Positions 1 through 12,352 are shown, counted from the stretch's first letter. The stretch: DNA of 64,000 nucleotides from Trissonchulus latispiculum (GCA_030248195.1 JASAND010005739.1:1-64000), one strand, 5' to 3'. A program made the numbers and translations. Notes: generated by a model from the sequence alone, not told the origin.

Positions 1-1
1 T

Positions 2-699
2 GCTGAGCGTATAATAGCTGTTCATGGGGCTCCCCGGGAAGTTTTAACTGATAGGGGCACCCCCTTTTGTTCGCATCTTATGGAAGAGCTGTGCAAATTG
101 ACGGGTACGAAAAAACCGCTTATCACCCTGAATCTAATGGGGCTTGTGAAAGACTCAATGGTACTTTGAAACGAATGCTACAAAATGCGAAGGATTGGGA
201 TGAGCTCCTCCCTTGGGTTCTGTTCGCGTATCGGGCAGTCCCACATGCTTCAACCGGGGAATCTCCATATTACGTTTTGTTTGGGCGTGATCCCCGGCTT
301 TTTTCTGACAATTTCCTCACAACACCTATTCCTCGAATTCGTGATTTTTTACCATCATATGTAGATGAGCTTCGTAGTCGCATGCGTTATATTCGCAAAA
401 TTCTGAATGATCATATGGCTCAAGTCCAGAAAAAACGCAAGGCTAAGTACGACTCCAAAGTCAAACCTATTGAGTATAAGGAGGGCATGATGGTTTGGAA
501 GGATGTTTCGCAAGCAAACATCCCTAAGGGGGCAAGCCGCAAGTATCTCCCGGCTTTCGAAGGGCCTTTTCGGGTTCTTAAAGTGATATCCCCCACAAAT
601 TGTCAAATTCAGTCCACTCTTAAGAGCGACGCCCCCCCTGAAACAGTTCACGTAAATAGACTCAAGCCTTTTCTCACAGAGTTACTCCCCGACCAATGA
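2..699 (+). pseudogene. Ty3/Gypsy retrotransposon integrase, 3' part, frameshifted
   Basis: This is the end of a retrotransposon pol gene; the rest lies before the window. Integrase inserts the element DNA into the host genome. Bases 2 to about 109 encode the stretch around the second catalytic Asp (DRGTPF). A run of six A at 110-115 appears one base short, so the reading continues in another frame from about 116 to 699. That second part holds the HPESNG..ER motif with the catalytic Glu, and a C-terminal GPF/Y module (FEGPFRV, then VHVNRLKPF) typical of Ty3/Gypsy integrases. A frameshift in the catalytic core makes this copy a likely pseudogene, unless it is a sequencing error in the A-run. 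The family call is firm; the clade is not determined. Confidence 0.88.
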
Positions 700-2250
700 A
701 ATTGTGTATTGTTTTGTTGTGTTTTTGCCTCTAACTGCAGTACGTATGAGCTTCACATAACTGGTCTTAATAATTTTTGTTTTCTCACTAACACTCATTG
801 ATTTGTTACTTTTGTTACTGTGCATACGTATATGTTTGTGTCTATGTTTAGTCTTACATTTGGGTTTTTTCTCCCAGTGTTGTGATTTTTCTGTTTATTT
901 CAGGAATTTCTTGGTTAGTTTTGCCGCATATTTTAGGATTCTTTTTATGATATGCAGCTGTACGTATAGCAAACCTTTTGGGGGTTTGGACATTTTTTCT
1001 TTGTTTGATAAAATTTAGTTCCCACCTGTAGAATTGGTTGTACGTATTACACGTATACGTATAAAAAGTACGCTCTCACTTATGTTTTTCTGATGAAATT
1101 TAAACTTGAAAATCTTTTAATGATGGAATTTCTTTTACCTCTTTTCCTTGAAAATAATTTTCCATTTCAGGTGGCTATATTGTTCCATTCAGAATAAATT
1201 TTGTTTTTTCAGTCTTCACGTGGGTATTTTCCTAGCGCACACGTTCTGCTAAATTTCTGGGGTTTATTCCCTTTTAAAAGTCTATGGTTGTACTAGATTT
1301 AAATTTCACTTTCAAGTGTTTTTCCTTGACATTTATAAAATTTCCTTCTCTTTCCCTGTTTTGGCGTTTTGTTATATGTATATAAGTCTCACATCAGTTT
1401 CGGCAGCAACGCCCTTGTTATTTCTGTTTGTTCACTGCACCTGTCCTTTTTCTCTCTTTTTTTCTTTATTTGCACCTTTTTGTTTATTTCAGGATTGCTT
1501 TGGTCGTTCTTTTGGTGTTTCTCGTTTGGTGCCTTGGCTAGTACTGGGCAGATTGTTTCTATTGGATTCCGATCTTTTGCTTTCATTCCTCAGGTTGTTT
1601 CTTTCCTTGCTGTAAAGTTTTATGATGTTTTTCTGACTTTGACATGGTTTAAAAAAAAGGTTTTTTCTGAGATTTGCATTTTGATAAAATTTTTCTGTTA
1701 TATTGACATTATCTGAATTTTGAAAATTTGAATTTTTTAAACTTTCTGTTTTCTTGATTTGCCATGTCACACAAATTTCTAAAGCAGATAAACAGGTACT
1801 TCACAAATCAGCTCTTACCTTATGTATGAATATCGCGGTAACGTGGGGTAATTTACGCGAGATGGACCTTCCAGCGGGTACCTCGCCCGCACAGTCGCCT
1901 AGTGCTGAAGAATCAGATACGTGTGTTCAGTCTGAGTTATTTGACGGAAAAGCTATTCAGTATTGCTCGCGTGAATTTTTTGTCAAACTTTCGTCTGACA
2001 AACCCCTGCATTTTTTGCTTTTCGGGATCAGTTTGATCAGGCTCGGCACGCTACGTATATTCCCCAAATTTTTCAGAAAACAAGTTTCCCCCTTTTGTTA
2101 GCTAAGACTACTATTGTAGTTACATCTATCGAGTAATTGATTCGTTTTGTACCTTGGTGGGTTCGAGCGGCGGAATCAGCGGGGTTTATGACTTGGGATC
2201 TTGAGGGTATTTCTGTCCGGAAAAGATCGGGGTCCTCCCATATAAGATCG
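700..2250. other. T-rich non-coding tract downstream of integrase
   Basis: The tract is strongly T-rich on the plus strand and contains only short, low-complexity open frames rich in Leu, Phe and Ser. I see no env-like protein. It is probably the untranslated 3' part of the Gypsy element, but could be unrelated flanking DNA. Confidence 0.4.
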
Positions 2251-2254
2251 GGCT

Positions 2255-2402
2255 CTGTCCCGATAAGTTCGGGCTCTGTCCCGATAAGTTCGGGCTCTGT
2301 CCCGATAAGTTCGGGCTCTGTCCCGACAAGTTCGGGCTTTGTCCCGATAAGTTCGGGCTCTGTCCCGACAAGTTCGGGCCCTCTTGCAACAAGTTCGGGG
2401 GT
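2255..2402. repeat. 21-bp minisatellite
   Basis: About seven tandem copies of a 21-bp unit built on ATAAGTTCGGGCTCTGTCCC, slightly diverged at the ends. Because 21 is divisible by three, all frames stay open and give meaningless 7-residue protein repeats on both strands. Confidence 0.9.
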
Positions 2403-3327
2403 TACCCCTTGAACTTCTGGTATGGTCAGGCAGCCACCGGCTCCTGTGGCTAGGTTGGGCTTGTCTGCTCGGGAACTTCAAGATCGGGTGGGTCATCCTC
2501 CTCCATTCTAAGCATTTTGAGGTTGGCATCGGCATGGGGGATACCACAGTTTTTGCTCTGCTGCGGGTTCCAGAAAGAGGAATTTATTTCTTCGGTCATT
2601 CCTCGAGAAGAAACACGCCCGTGATAGACTGTGATGTGGTACTTTGGCCTACTGTTAGGGAGAGTTGTTGCCAGTTGTTGTTGTTGTAATTCCTCCCTCC
2701 CCTTCGTTCGGTATTTCATTTCTCTTTCTACCTAAATTTTATAGTAGATTTTTGTTTGAAACTTCTTTTTCATTGATGAAATTGTTTTGCATTGCAGTAT
2801 AGTTTATCCCGAACTTATCTTGAAGTCTTCCCGAACTTTTTGCAAATCTTGAGTTTTTCGAAGATGGTTTCCAAGTTTTGTTGAGATGTTTTGATGAACT
2901 TTAGAAGATAGTGTCTAATTATCGTTTTGTTCTTTTTTGTTGTTTTTGTCAAATTGTCCGTTTAGCTCTTTGTCTAACCTTTTTTCTACTAATCTGAGGG
3001 TTCTCTGGGGTGGATTGCTGTGTTATTTGAACTTCGTTTTTTGTTGTGTAGTTTTGTAGTTTGTCTTCCTGATTCATTTATTCGTTGTTTACTTTACTTT
3101 TCTTTTGTGTGTTTAGGTGATGCCTTGTCTTGTATTGTATCTGGATTCTCCCCCCTTCTGTGCCAGGCGTGCCTCCATGGTGGATGTTGGTGAGGGCCAC
3201 TTGTCCTTTGTTCCGGTGACTCTCTGGCTGGGTTTTGGGCCTTTTATGAACTATACGGCTTGCTTGGTATTGGCCCGCTACCTGAGACATTGGGGTGGAT
3301 ACTGGCCCTTGTCATCTTTCATGGCCA
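2403..3327. other. Unassigned sequence
   Basis: I see only short open frames with no recognisable motif. It lies between the integrase remnant and the putative 3' LTR, so it may belong to the retrotransposon. Confidence 0.3.
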
Positions 3328-3335
3328 GATAATTT

Positions 3336-4425
3336 GGGTCTGGGTAAAATATGGCCCCGGCCCGGCGCATCTGGGTAAAATCCGGCCCCGGCCCCGGCCC
3401 ATTCACTGGGTAAAATCCGGCTCCGGCCCCGGCCCAGGGTAAAATCCGGCCCCGGCCCAAATAAAATCCGGCCCCATTGTAGTATGAGTGAGACTTGTGT
3501 AAATTGTAATTTCTATATGAAAGGTTTTCAGATGCAGCAATTAACACAAACAAAGAGTTTCAGTTCAATGGCAAATTTTTGTTTTGTGAGCCTTGATATG
3601 ACCTTTATATACATGACCTTTTTATATTCAAGTGACCAAAATGTGTATAATACGCATATACAGACAATGAATTGTTGAGTTGATATTAACACAATTGCCG
3701 ACTTTGTGTAAAGAGTTACGTAAGATTAAATTTGTTGTTGAACGGTTAGGAGTTCTACTTTGAAATTTTAAAATACGTAATGGATTAAGGTATAAAATTT
3801 TAAAATAACTTTACCGTCACTACGTAGATTCAATCTATAGACATGTATATATTTTCTGAAAGCTCACAAAAAGGCCGTTTTAACTGAACGGATAACCTTA
3901 TAAATTGACTTTCTTATAAATTAATTTTAAAACGGACTTCAGATTCGTGTTCAGCGACCCCGAAAACCCCTATATCCATAGTTTTAGCAAAATGATTCCT
4001 TTAGGTCCCCACAGAAAACTTAAATTTAACTTATTTAAGTTTTGCAAAAGTGTTTATTTTATATATATATATATAAGTACATATTCCATTTTAACAGTGC
4101 AAAACTCATTTTATACTGCTTTTGTCTATCCTCATCAATTGAATTTATTTCATTGTTCATCATCGTTTATAAGAGCGGTGACCTTTTGAACTTTGTAACT
4201 GAGTATAAATAGTCGTTCTTCTAATGCTCCTATTGTTTCATAAGACACAGCATTTACAAAATGCACACATATCAACCGTTTATATAAAACCGGTTTCTCT
4301 TACTATTCAGGTGGGGCCGGATTTTACCCTGTTTCAATCTCCTATGTAAAGTGGGGCCGGGGCCGGGGCCGGATTTTACCCAGATGCGCCGGGGCCGGGG
4401 CCGGGGCCGGATTTTACCCAGACCC
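3336..4425. mobile_element. 1.1-kb non-autonomous DNA transposon (8-bp TSD)
   Basis: Inverted ends GGGTCTGGGTAAAAT are exact and are flanked by a perfect 8-bp duplication GATAATTT at 3328-3335 and 4426-4433. The terminal regions carry repeated GGCCCC/TAAAATCCGG modules (3358-3475 and 4310-4420); the centre is AT-rich without a coding frame. An 8-bp duplication fits hAT, P or Merlin; the GGG terminus is not the usual hAT CAG, so the superfamily stays open. It sits inside the presumed Gypsy 3' region and is therefore younger than it. Confidence 0.88.
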
Positions 4426-4433
4426 GATAATTT

Positions 4434-5009
4434 CGGTGTTTGTGGGCCACTCTATTGGTGTGGCTTGGTCGGTCTGTACCATTTGTCACTCCATTTCATT
4501 CTGCCTGTCCTGGCCTGTGGAACTTTTATTGTACTGTTTACCATCATATTACGCCCTGTCTACCCTTATCTTCTATTATATAATCTAGTGGGATTAGACT
4601 ATATTTTGTGCTGTCTGTCCTGCATGATGCGCTCTGCGGGACACCCTTTTGCGTTGCCCAGCTTTCTTTGCTTGATGCTGGTACGGTGGTGTTTGGACTC
4701 CTGACCTCTTTACTGTTGGCCTGGACTATTTTCTGTGTCTTTTTCCGGCATGACACGCTCTGCTGGATTAATCTGTTTACCTTGGACAGGACCATGGTTT
4801 GTACCGGTCTATTTACTGGTGGGTTAACTATTGTTCCGGTAGCCTGTGGTCTGTATTTGCTTTGCCGATCTTTGTAACTGTAGTTACTGTATTGGATTTT
4901 TCGGCATTATTCCATCTTTGGCTGTGAATCGTCGGGTTGGGTCTATCTTATGCTTCGGTCCCCTGTTCTCAGGTTGGTGTGGGCTGGCAGCCCCTGGTCG
5001 GATATGTGG
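4434..5009. other. Unassigned sequence, probably old retrotransposon
   Basis: This continues the sequence interrupted by the preceding MITE. Open frames at 4351-4877 are hydrophobic low-complexity readings of T-rich DNA and show no motif. Confidence 0.3.
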
Positions 5010-5608
5010 CACCAAGAGTCTATAATACCAAGAGTGAGAAGCTTGGCCCTTCCTAATGGAAATGGCCTGCGAGATGGTCGGCACATTAAGGCCGAAATCT
5101 CGGGGGGGGGGGGTACCACTTACCATTGTTCACCATGTGTTTATATGCGTTTGAACTAAAACGCATCTGATTGGCTAATCGTCTACCTTATGTCAAATTT
5201 ACGTGTATAAGCGGACCCCCCCCCCGAGATCTGAGGGGGGTCCCGCTTAGCGTTGTTAAGCGTGTGTTTATATGCAGTCGAACTGAAATACACTGATGAG
5301 GACTATGGTAGCTAAGTAGCCAATTAAATACATATCAGTTCAATCGCATATAAACACACGCTTAACAACGCTAAGCGGGAACCCCCCCCCCGAGATCTCG
5401 GGGGGGTCCGCTTATTCACGTAAATTTGACATAAAGTAGGTGATTAGCCAATCAGATGCGTTTTAGTTCAAACGCATATAAACACATGGTGAACAATGGT
5501 AAGTGGTACCCCCCCCGAGATTTCGGCCTTAATGTGCCGAGCATCTCGCAGGCCATTTCCATTAGGAAGGGCCAAGCTTCTCACTCTTGGTATTATAGAC
5601 TCTTGGTG
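5010..5608. mobile_element. 0.6-kb near-perfect palindrome (fold-back element)
   Basis: The two arms read inward from CACCAAGAGTC at 5010 and from its complement ending at 5608, and match along most of their roughly 290-bp length. Homopolymer G/C tracts (near 5101, 5215, 5384, 5507) lie at mirrored places in the arms. The centre is near 5310. There is no coding frame and no convincing target duplication (left flank ATATGTGG, right flank ACACTAAC). Confidence 0.85.
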
Positions 5609-6494
5609 ACACTAACTCTACCATTTGTTGCTCTGCCTTCTACGAACAGTTTGCGTGTTTCTCGGATGACTGCTCCCAGCTGATGCCATGGTTCCCGGCA
5701 CGCCTTTGGACGTTTCCACCCCTCCCGTTGTCTATCGTATATATTATTTGCTTGTGTCTATTTATATTCCTTGTTTTTTGACGTCTTTTCGAACTATTTT
5801 CCTTTAATAGCTACGTTTTTCGGGTTGTTTGTTGTTTTGCAGTGTTACTATTTTTGCCATATTCTACTAGTTTTTCATTTATTATGCTTTTTGTCTACTG
5901 TTTGCTTTACATCCTTTTGTTTGTTTCTAGTATATTTAGTCTAATTCCTATGCAAAACATCCATGACGTGACCGGGACTGTTGTTGTTTCCATGTTCTTT
6001 ATTCGAATGTGTGGTCTTCCTATTTTTTTAGGGCAAGTTTGTAGTTGGGGTATAGTTGGGGGAAAGTGCAGTGGGTTGTGTCCCCGAAGTATTGTCTCCA
6101 GTCGTCGTGGTTCTAAGTCCGGAGGTTACTACAGGTGTACTTGCGTCACAATTGTCTATGTACTTGTATTGTTTTGAAGTGTAGTTTGTTCGTTTGTTCG
6201 TTTGTCAGTTGGTCAGTTAGTTTGTTTCGTTTCGGTCACAGCCGACACAGTTTTACCCAGTCGCAGTTCGAAGAGTCATGCCGAGCTGACTGTGAGCCAC
6301 GTAGTTCGTAGGCGGTGGGGATCGTTTGGCTCCACTTTTAATGTACGTAGTTTCTTAACTCCAAGTTTTACCACTAACATTACTAATAGGCGCCAACACT
6401 AATATAACATAAGTTTTACCATTGTCTAATCCACTGTGTGACACCTGTTGTAATCGCCGCGCGGGGGGCCGGCGGCGGCAAAGAGGGGGTATTT
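5609..6494. other. Unassigned sequence before putative LTR
   Basis: T-rich at first, then mixed. Near its end is a purine-rich stretch GGCAAAGAGGGGG (about 6477-6489) that could be the polypurine tract of the Gypsy element. No coding frame is convincing. Confidence 0.3.
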
Positions 6495-7055
6495 TGTGGG
6501 ATATTATCCATTGTATGCGTAAATTATACTGCGCAACAGCGCAGCAGTGTGGCGCAGAAGCGCATTGTTCATATAAAGTTAGCACAACAGTGCGTCTAAA
6601 TTATTGAATGTCCAAGAATTCAAATGTTTACTTGTGCGTGAATGATAAACCTGATTTCTTTTTTGGGCTAGCTACAGCAGTAGTTTTGCAACTATAAAAG
6701 GAAGCTTCGCGAAGAATTCAGGGCAGTTGTGTCAATTTTTGGTTGGGGAGAAGTCGGTCTTTGTTGGGTAGGGCTTTGTCAAAGTTGGGCTCTCGAAATT
6801 TAGTAGGTTTTTGCAAGTATTGTATTTTGTCTGTGAGCGATGATCCGAAATAGTTTTTCTTGTTTGTCGTAACTTTTGCAAAGTAAAGTCACGTTATGGT
6901 TTTCTTCTTTTCTAAGTTATCTTAGGGCTCTCTTTTATATTCGAATCTACCAGTCGCTCTACATTCTCCGAGAGATTCTACATCTAGGCATCACACACCG
7001 AGCACGAACCGAGCAATCGTTTATTATAAAGTATTCTTTTACTAGGCAAGTTACA
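6495..7055 (+). mobile_element. Putative 3' LTR of the Gypsy element
   Basis: A polypurine-like tract is followed by a segment beginning TGT and ending ACA, with a TATA-type sequence ACTATAAAAGGAAGC near 6690. That order (tract, U3, TATA, R-U5) is what a 3' LTR shows. The 5' LTR is outside the window and no flanking duplication can be tested, so the exact ends are guesses. Confidence 0.35.
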
Positions 7056-7211
7056 TGACTTTCCTACACCGGAATTCCGGATTTTTTCCGATTTTTCGAA
7101 ATCTCGGGTTCCTGAAGATTCTAAAAATATATACATTGTTTTGGGGTTTACTCCAAAGGTTAATCTGCTATAAACGGTCGAAGTTTGTACACACATTTTT
7201 TGGTCGTACTA

Positions 7212-7412
7212 TAGTTTCAGTCTGATTTTCAGGTCTTTACCCAATCTAGTTTCAGTTTCAGTTTCAGTCGGCCGCCTAAAATAGTTTCAGTTTCAGTTTC
7301 AGGTCTCCTCCCAAAATAGTTTCAGTTTAAGTTTTAGTTTCAGTGTCTGAAACTAAAACCTGTACAACCTGAAACCTAGTTTCAGTTTCAGTTTCAGTGC
7401 CAAACATCACTA
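7212..7412. mobile_element. (GTTTCA)n hAT-like MITE, left end unclear
   Basis: Runs of the hexamer GTTTCA switch strand near 7355 and end in CAAACATCACTA at 7401-7412. The same hexamer structure and a CATCACTA terminus occur in the well-bounded element at 59320-59860, so this is a second copy of that family. I could not find the left terminus or a target duplication. Confidence 0.55.
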
Positions 7413-7829
7413 CTTGTGGGCTTCTGTAGAACACGACAGTTTCTCGCTGAACGTGTATTGACCTTAAAAGGAAACGGAGCTTGGAGGATTCGAATTCATG
7501 ACCTAACGGGGACAAATCCCGGATTGGATACGCCAAAACCAGGTTGCTTAGTCCGAAGGATCTAAGAGGTGACCTCTAGTGGTCTCGTCTGTTCGCTGCG
7601 CTGTTGGTGCAAGAAATCCAGTGTTGCTGAGCAAGGGCACTCGCTGACCCCGGTCTCTCTTAGCCCTTTTAACTTTCAGTTTAAAACAAGTGCTCACCAG
7701 TGCAATCTTTTGAAGCCTAAAATAATACAAAGTTCACTTATTTAATTTGAACCCGTAGCACTACAAATTGCTAATTTTTAACAGTGTTGGACAATAAATT
7801 GCCTGTTATAAATACGACTTGATCTTTAG
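7413..7829. other. Unassigned sequence
   Basis: No gene or repeat recognised. A degenerate B-box-like GATTCGAATTC lies near 7487, too little to call a SINE. Confidence 0.3.
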
Positions 7830-7850
7830 TAGTATGTTGTAAATGCTAAA

Positions 7851-8548
7851 ATAGTATCAAGAGTTCACAATGTATTCCTTAATATTATAGAAGAAGAGTA
7901 AGCCACTAGAGGGCTTCTCTTCTTGACATTGCGTAACGGTGCTCCGACCACAATACGCAAATGTTCACGAGCATACCCCCTCCCCGTTTGGTGGGGGGGG
8001 GTATGCAAAATGGGTCCACGTTTGGTGGGGGAGTATGCAAAAGGGGTCCCCGTTTGGTGGGGGGGGGGGCGGGTAGGCAGAATGGGGTCCCCGTTTGGGG
8101 GGGGGGGTCGCCAAGTTAGGCTAAGATTGGATGAATCTGATTGGCTGCTGGCGACCCACCCACCAAACGGGGACCCCTTTTGCATACCCCCCACCAAACG
8201 GGGACCCCTTTTGCATACCCCTCCCACCAAACGGGGACCCTTTTTCAAATAGAACAAAAACTACTGTAATCCTCTGCTCTACCCCCCCCCCACCAAACGG
8301 GGAGGGGGTCTCTGCAATCTGATTGGCTGTTGGCTACCCCCCCCCACCAAACGGAGACCTCTTTTCTGCTACCCCCCCCACCAAACGGAGGGGGGTATGC
8401 TTTGTCGAAGAGAGCTACCCCCCCCCACCAAACGGGGGAACATTCGCGTATTGTAGCCGGAGCACCGTTACGCAATGCCAAGAAGAGGAGCCCTCTAGTG
8501 GCTTACTCTTCTTCTTATATATAGTGCAATTATGCACTCTTGATAGTA
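7851..8548. mobile_element. 0.7-kb fold-back element with long flanking repeats
   Basis: Inverted ends (TAGTATCAAGAGT from 7852 against a one-mismatch complement ending at 8548) extend inward through a shared block starting AGAAGAAGAGTAAGCC. The arms are packed with copies of CCCACCAAACGGGGA in opposite orientations: six or more, pointing toward each other. A 21-bp direct repeat flanks it (7830-7850 and 8544-8564, overlapping the right end). No coding frame. Confidence 0.8.
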
Positions 8549-8564
8549 TGTTGTAAATGCTAAA

Positions 8565-9740
8565 CAAGCTGACCCCTAAAAGGGGTGGTTCTGCGACTGA
8601 GATCTTAGAATGTAATATTTCATTTAATGCAACAACTGATGATTTTGACTATATCAGCTTTTAGCTTTACTAGTCTCCATTTCACCAAGCAGTCCTCTCA
8701 GTTTTTGATCTCACATCTTTAGCAAAAGGAGACAAACCGTTTCTCAAGTTATTTTGTTGCTTTTCAAATTTTCCAGACGAGATACCTATTTTAGGTCGGC
8801 AGAACTAACTTTTTTGTTGCTTCCAGGCGTTGAGCAGATAAAATTGATACGAGAATTGTTTAGCTTAGCTCAAAATTAGTTTTATTTATGTTCTGCACTG
8901 CTCAGAAATCAATGATAATCGATCAGCATCAATCGCAAGACTAGGCGATTAAGTTTAGCTAATTTGGCTCTTGGTTCTAAATTTAGCTTCATTTTACAAA
9001 CAAATTATCTAGGCCATGTCTGATTGACAGGATTAGATTTTCTCCGGTATTAGAATCAGAAACAGTACGTGAGAATATTTAATCCACGTTCTCCTTTTTG
9101 ACTTCAGCTTCAAGCTTTAAGTTTTGTCAGATGCAGCCAGTCGTCTAGGAAAATATTTGTGAACTGTTCCTAAATTTGTCGACCTCATTTGCATAAATGT
9201 TGGCATCCTTTAAAACTGCTTTAATAGACAAAGTTGAAAAGGGGGTGCATTGAAAACATTTGCACTATTCGATTTTGGCTCAAGGGAAGGGGGATAGTGT
9301 GTAGAAACTGAAGAAATTCTCCAGATTCGCATTATTATAGATCAATAGAAATACGCATTAAAAGCAAAAATTTACAAATGAAAACCAAAAGCGAAGATTG
9401 CTTTGAGTATCGTTGTATAGTGCTATTCATAGCCATTTTCCATGTAAGTAGTTCTGCCTCCAGGCAGAACAAAAATCTTATTTACGTATGACCTGATGTA
9501 TGTTTTCACTAACTAAATATTCATGTGTAGGTAATATGCAGTGCATGTTAGTCTGTATAGTGTGGCGCTAACACGGTGTACACTTTCTTCGATTGCGCGA
9601 AGTAGTTGTGGTTGTACGTACACTTACCTCCTGCGCGAACCGCATGCACAATTGAAAATGTGCGCTAATTTACTGTACACTTTCTTGCTGCGCGAATCAA
9701 GTGTACATTTTATATGTAAATACGCAGACTGGCCCGGGTT
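8565..9740. other. Unassigned AT-rich sequence
   Basis: I see no open frame with coding character, no inverted repeat and no RNA gene in this stretch. Confidence 0.4.
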
Positions 9741-10756
9741 TTAAGGTGCTGGTATCGCTTTGTGTAAATTTGACCCTATAGGCTTTAATTCTTTATGAAA
9801 GTGGAAGAAACTTTCCAAATATACTATTTCGGTGCTCTTTAACATTCTGGGACCAGTCCCGCATTTTTAGGTGCAAAGATAAGAAATTTTTGGTTTTTGC
9901 CATTATTCTCTCAGCACATAGTCGAGACACCAGATTGGCTGATATGGCTGGAAAGAGGGCACAAAAATGAACATTTTTGCTTTTACAACTTTTGAGCTAT
10001 CTCCAGTGGTTAAGTCAGTATAAGCAAAAAACGATTTTTGGGGTCCAAAAATGGCCGTTTTCGAGAAAATCAGTTTTTTCAAAATTACTGCCAAATCGTA
10101 CGGACAATTTTGGTTTATTTATACTCGATCGATATACAGTCTCATTGCACATTTTATCAATGCCTATTAGCCGGAGTTTGTTGCTCTAAGCTAGAGATTT
10201 GGCCGAAAAACCATTTTGGCAAAACTGCGATTATTTTGTTTTGAACATAGATTTCTCAAAAACTACCCAATGGATTCGCGTGATTTTTGGCAGAATGAGA
10301 ATTCGCACTGTTGCGGAGGGACATTTTTCTTGGTTTGAGCTAAAACATCTCCAGTTGCGAGAAAACTCAATGCAAAGTTGCGAAATTTTGTGTCACCGCA
10401 CATTTAATGGATTTTCATTTCCGTTAAGACCTGCAGAGCCAAATCCAAAAAAATGTCCCTCGGCCCACATGTCCTTCATAGGACAGCACAAGAAAAATTT
10501 TTGGCCGATTCCACAGTTTTGAGAAATCCATGTTCAAAAATTTTTGGTCTATATTCAGCCTGTCAGATGTCAGTATGTCAGAAAGTTTTCGCTATTATTT
10601 CCGGATTTTTACTTGTTTCGTACTCTCACGAGAATCTGCAGATTATAAGCTTTAAAATGACGTATAAAGCTCTTTCTAACTCACAAAATTGCGATAGTTA
10701 TGGCGTTTCAAAAATTACGCACAAAAGCACTGCACAAAACGATACCAGCACCTTAA
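9741..10756. mobile_element. TTAA-flanked MITE, long copy
   Basis: Inverted ends AGGTGCTGGTATCG are exact and are flanked by TTAA at 9741-9744 and 10753-10756. TTAA duplications are made by piggyBac and Kolobok transposases; no transposase is encoded here. A second, internally deleted copy lies at 41686-42150, which supports the boundaries independently. Confidence 0.85.
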
Positions 10757-10908
10757 ATGAGACTACCCGGTCTAGCCCGACTAGGGCCACTCGGGCCTCT
10801 CGAACTTTCCGCGCATTTTTTAGTAGTTTGGCCTAGCTGAAAAATATTGGTTTGTGTTGTGGCTTCTTTTGTCGGCTTACTAGACACTCGACTCATGCGT
10901 AACATGTA

Positions 10909-11170
10909 TATGTTACGTACAAAACCCGAAATCGTACAAAACTAGTTTTGTATGGGTCATTTTGTACAAAACTAGTTTTTGTATGGCCTACCTGGTGCAA
11001 TTCTAGTTTTGTATGGCCTCTGCCATACAATTCTAGTTTTGTATGGCAGAACAATTCTAGTTTTGTATGGCCTCTGCCATACAATTCTAGTTTTGTATGG
11101 CCTCCCTCCCCTCGTACAATTCTAGTTTTGTATGGCTGTGACCGTACAATTCTAGTTTTGGACGTACAAA
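10909..11170. repeat. Minisatellite with strand-switching units
   Basis: Tandem units containing CAATTCTAGTTTTGTATGGC, many followed by CCTCTGCCATA so that each unit can pair with itself. Similar GTACAA palindromic units recur at 40730-40875. Confidence 0.8.
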
Positions 11171-11992
11171 ACTGTTTCGCTATGACTGTTATCTTGACAT
11201 GGGCTCAAGGTTTGCACGTAGCATTCACAAATTAACTTTATTGCCAGAGCCGAAGATACAGCAGCAAAGCATTGCAGAAGCCATCCTGGAGCGTGCCAAC
11301 CTCTCTACATAAACTCGACCAAATGACAACAACCTACCCAACTACATGGTACACTATTTTTAACGACTTATGCTAAACAAACAGCAAAAACTTACAGCAC
11401 ACGTTACGAACACCAGGTTTACGTACACACAATGGACAACAACAATAATCCGGAATTGCAGAACTTATTGCACAGAAAATCCTTACACATAAACTGAGAA
11501 CTGAAGCAGCTTTTTAAGAGGAAAAACCACAAAATCCAATTTAAAAAGCATAAATCTAAAACGTTCCTACTGTCGACACGGACGTTAGCGGTTAGCATCA
11601 CATGATACTACAACACTAAGCGACATTATATAGATGTCAGCAAAGATCTACTAAATCCTATAACTGAAGTCTGACAGAAAACACAGAATCGAAAATGTTT
11701 GTATCTCTTGAAAGCGGTTCAAGATAGCTGCAGTAAAGTATATATTTTTCTGAGCAGGCACGATAAGTTCTTTCTTCTCTTAAAAATAAATTTGAATTTT
11801 GAATGCAAACTTCAAAGGGTCTAGCAAGATGAGTAAATATTAAATCCAATAGTGTTTTCAGAAAACATTTCTCAACTACACACCAAATAGTAGGTTTAGG
11901 CGTTCAAAAAATAAGTGAGCTATTATGTTGCTATATTCAAAGTTCTTTTATATTGGCCACTTTCCATATTTGACTGGGTTAAACCAAGAGGA
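11171..11992. other. Unassigned AT-rich sequence
   Basis: No gene or repeat recognised. Confidence 0.4.
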
Positions 11993-12352
11993 CATAATAC
12001 ATAAGGGTATGGCAGCAGACATACTCTATGAATTAAAGCGTGACACATCCTCTGCACGTTAACGGCTGAACCCCGCCCCCAATCATTTGGACCCTAGAAA
12101 ATCAAATAAGTTCGCCCGCTACGATTGTGTTCTAAAGCTTGAAACACACAAAATTCGCGAACGCCGTGCTTGTTTACGAGCTTTAACACAGAAACAGAAA
12201 CAGCGAGTGAGCATACCCCTGTTTCGACTGGGTACCAAGTTGCGGGGAGATCACTGGGGTTCTATTTAATGGGGGTCAGCAGTTAGCGTGCAGAGGATGT
12301 GACACTCTTATAATGCATAGAGTACCTGCCGACATACTCATGTATAATATAC
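11993..12352. mobile_element. MITE family A, copy 1
   Basis: The inverted ends resemble TACATAAGAGTATGGCAG and contain an inner TACTCTATG block. The next block (CATCCTCTGCACG on the left, GTGCAGAGGATG on the right) is also mirrored. A second full copy lies at 45139-45540 and a half copy at 51110-51207. No coding frame. Confidence 0.7.

Noticed and set aside
2137..2547. Frames with 7-residue repeats on both strands
   Set aside because: Product of the 21-bp minisatellite.
5285..5345. CTGATGAGG resembling a hammerhead ribozyme core
   Set aside because: The required GAAA partner and stem arrangement are missing; the motif lies at the centre of a palindrome.
7851..8548. Regularly repeated CACCAAACGGGG blocks resembling a CRISPR array
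   Set aside because: Spacing is irregular, blocks occur in both orientations inside inverted arms, and the genome is eukaryotic.
10199..10836. Two overlapping frames of about 107 and 127 codons
   Set aside because: They lie inside the TTAA-flanked MITE and show no transposase or other motif.
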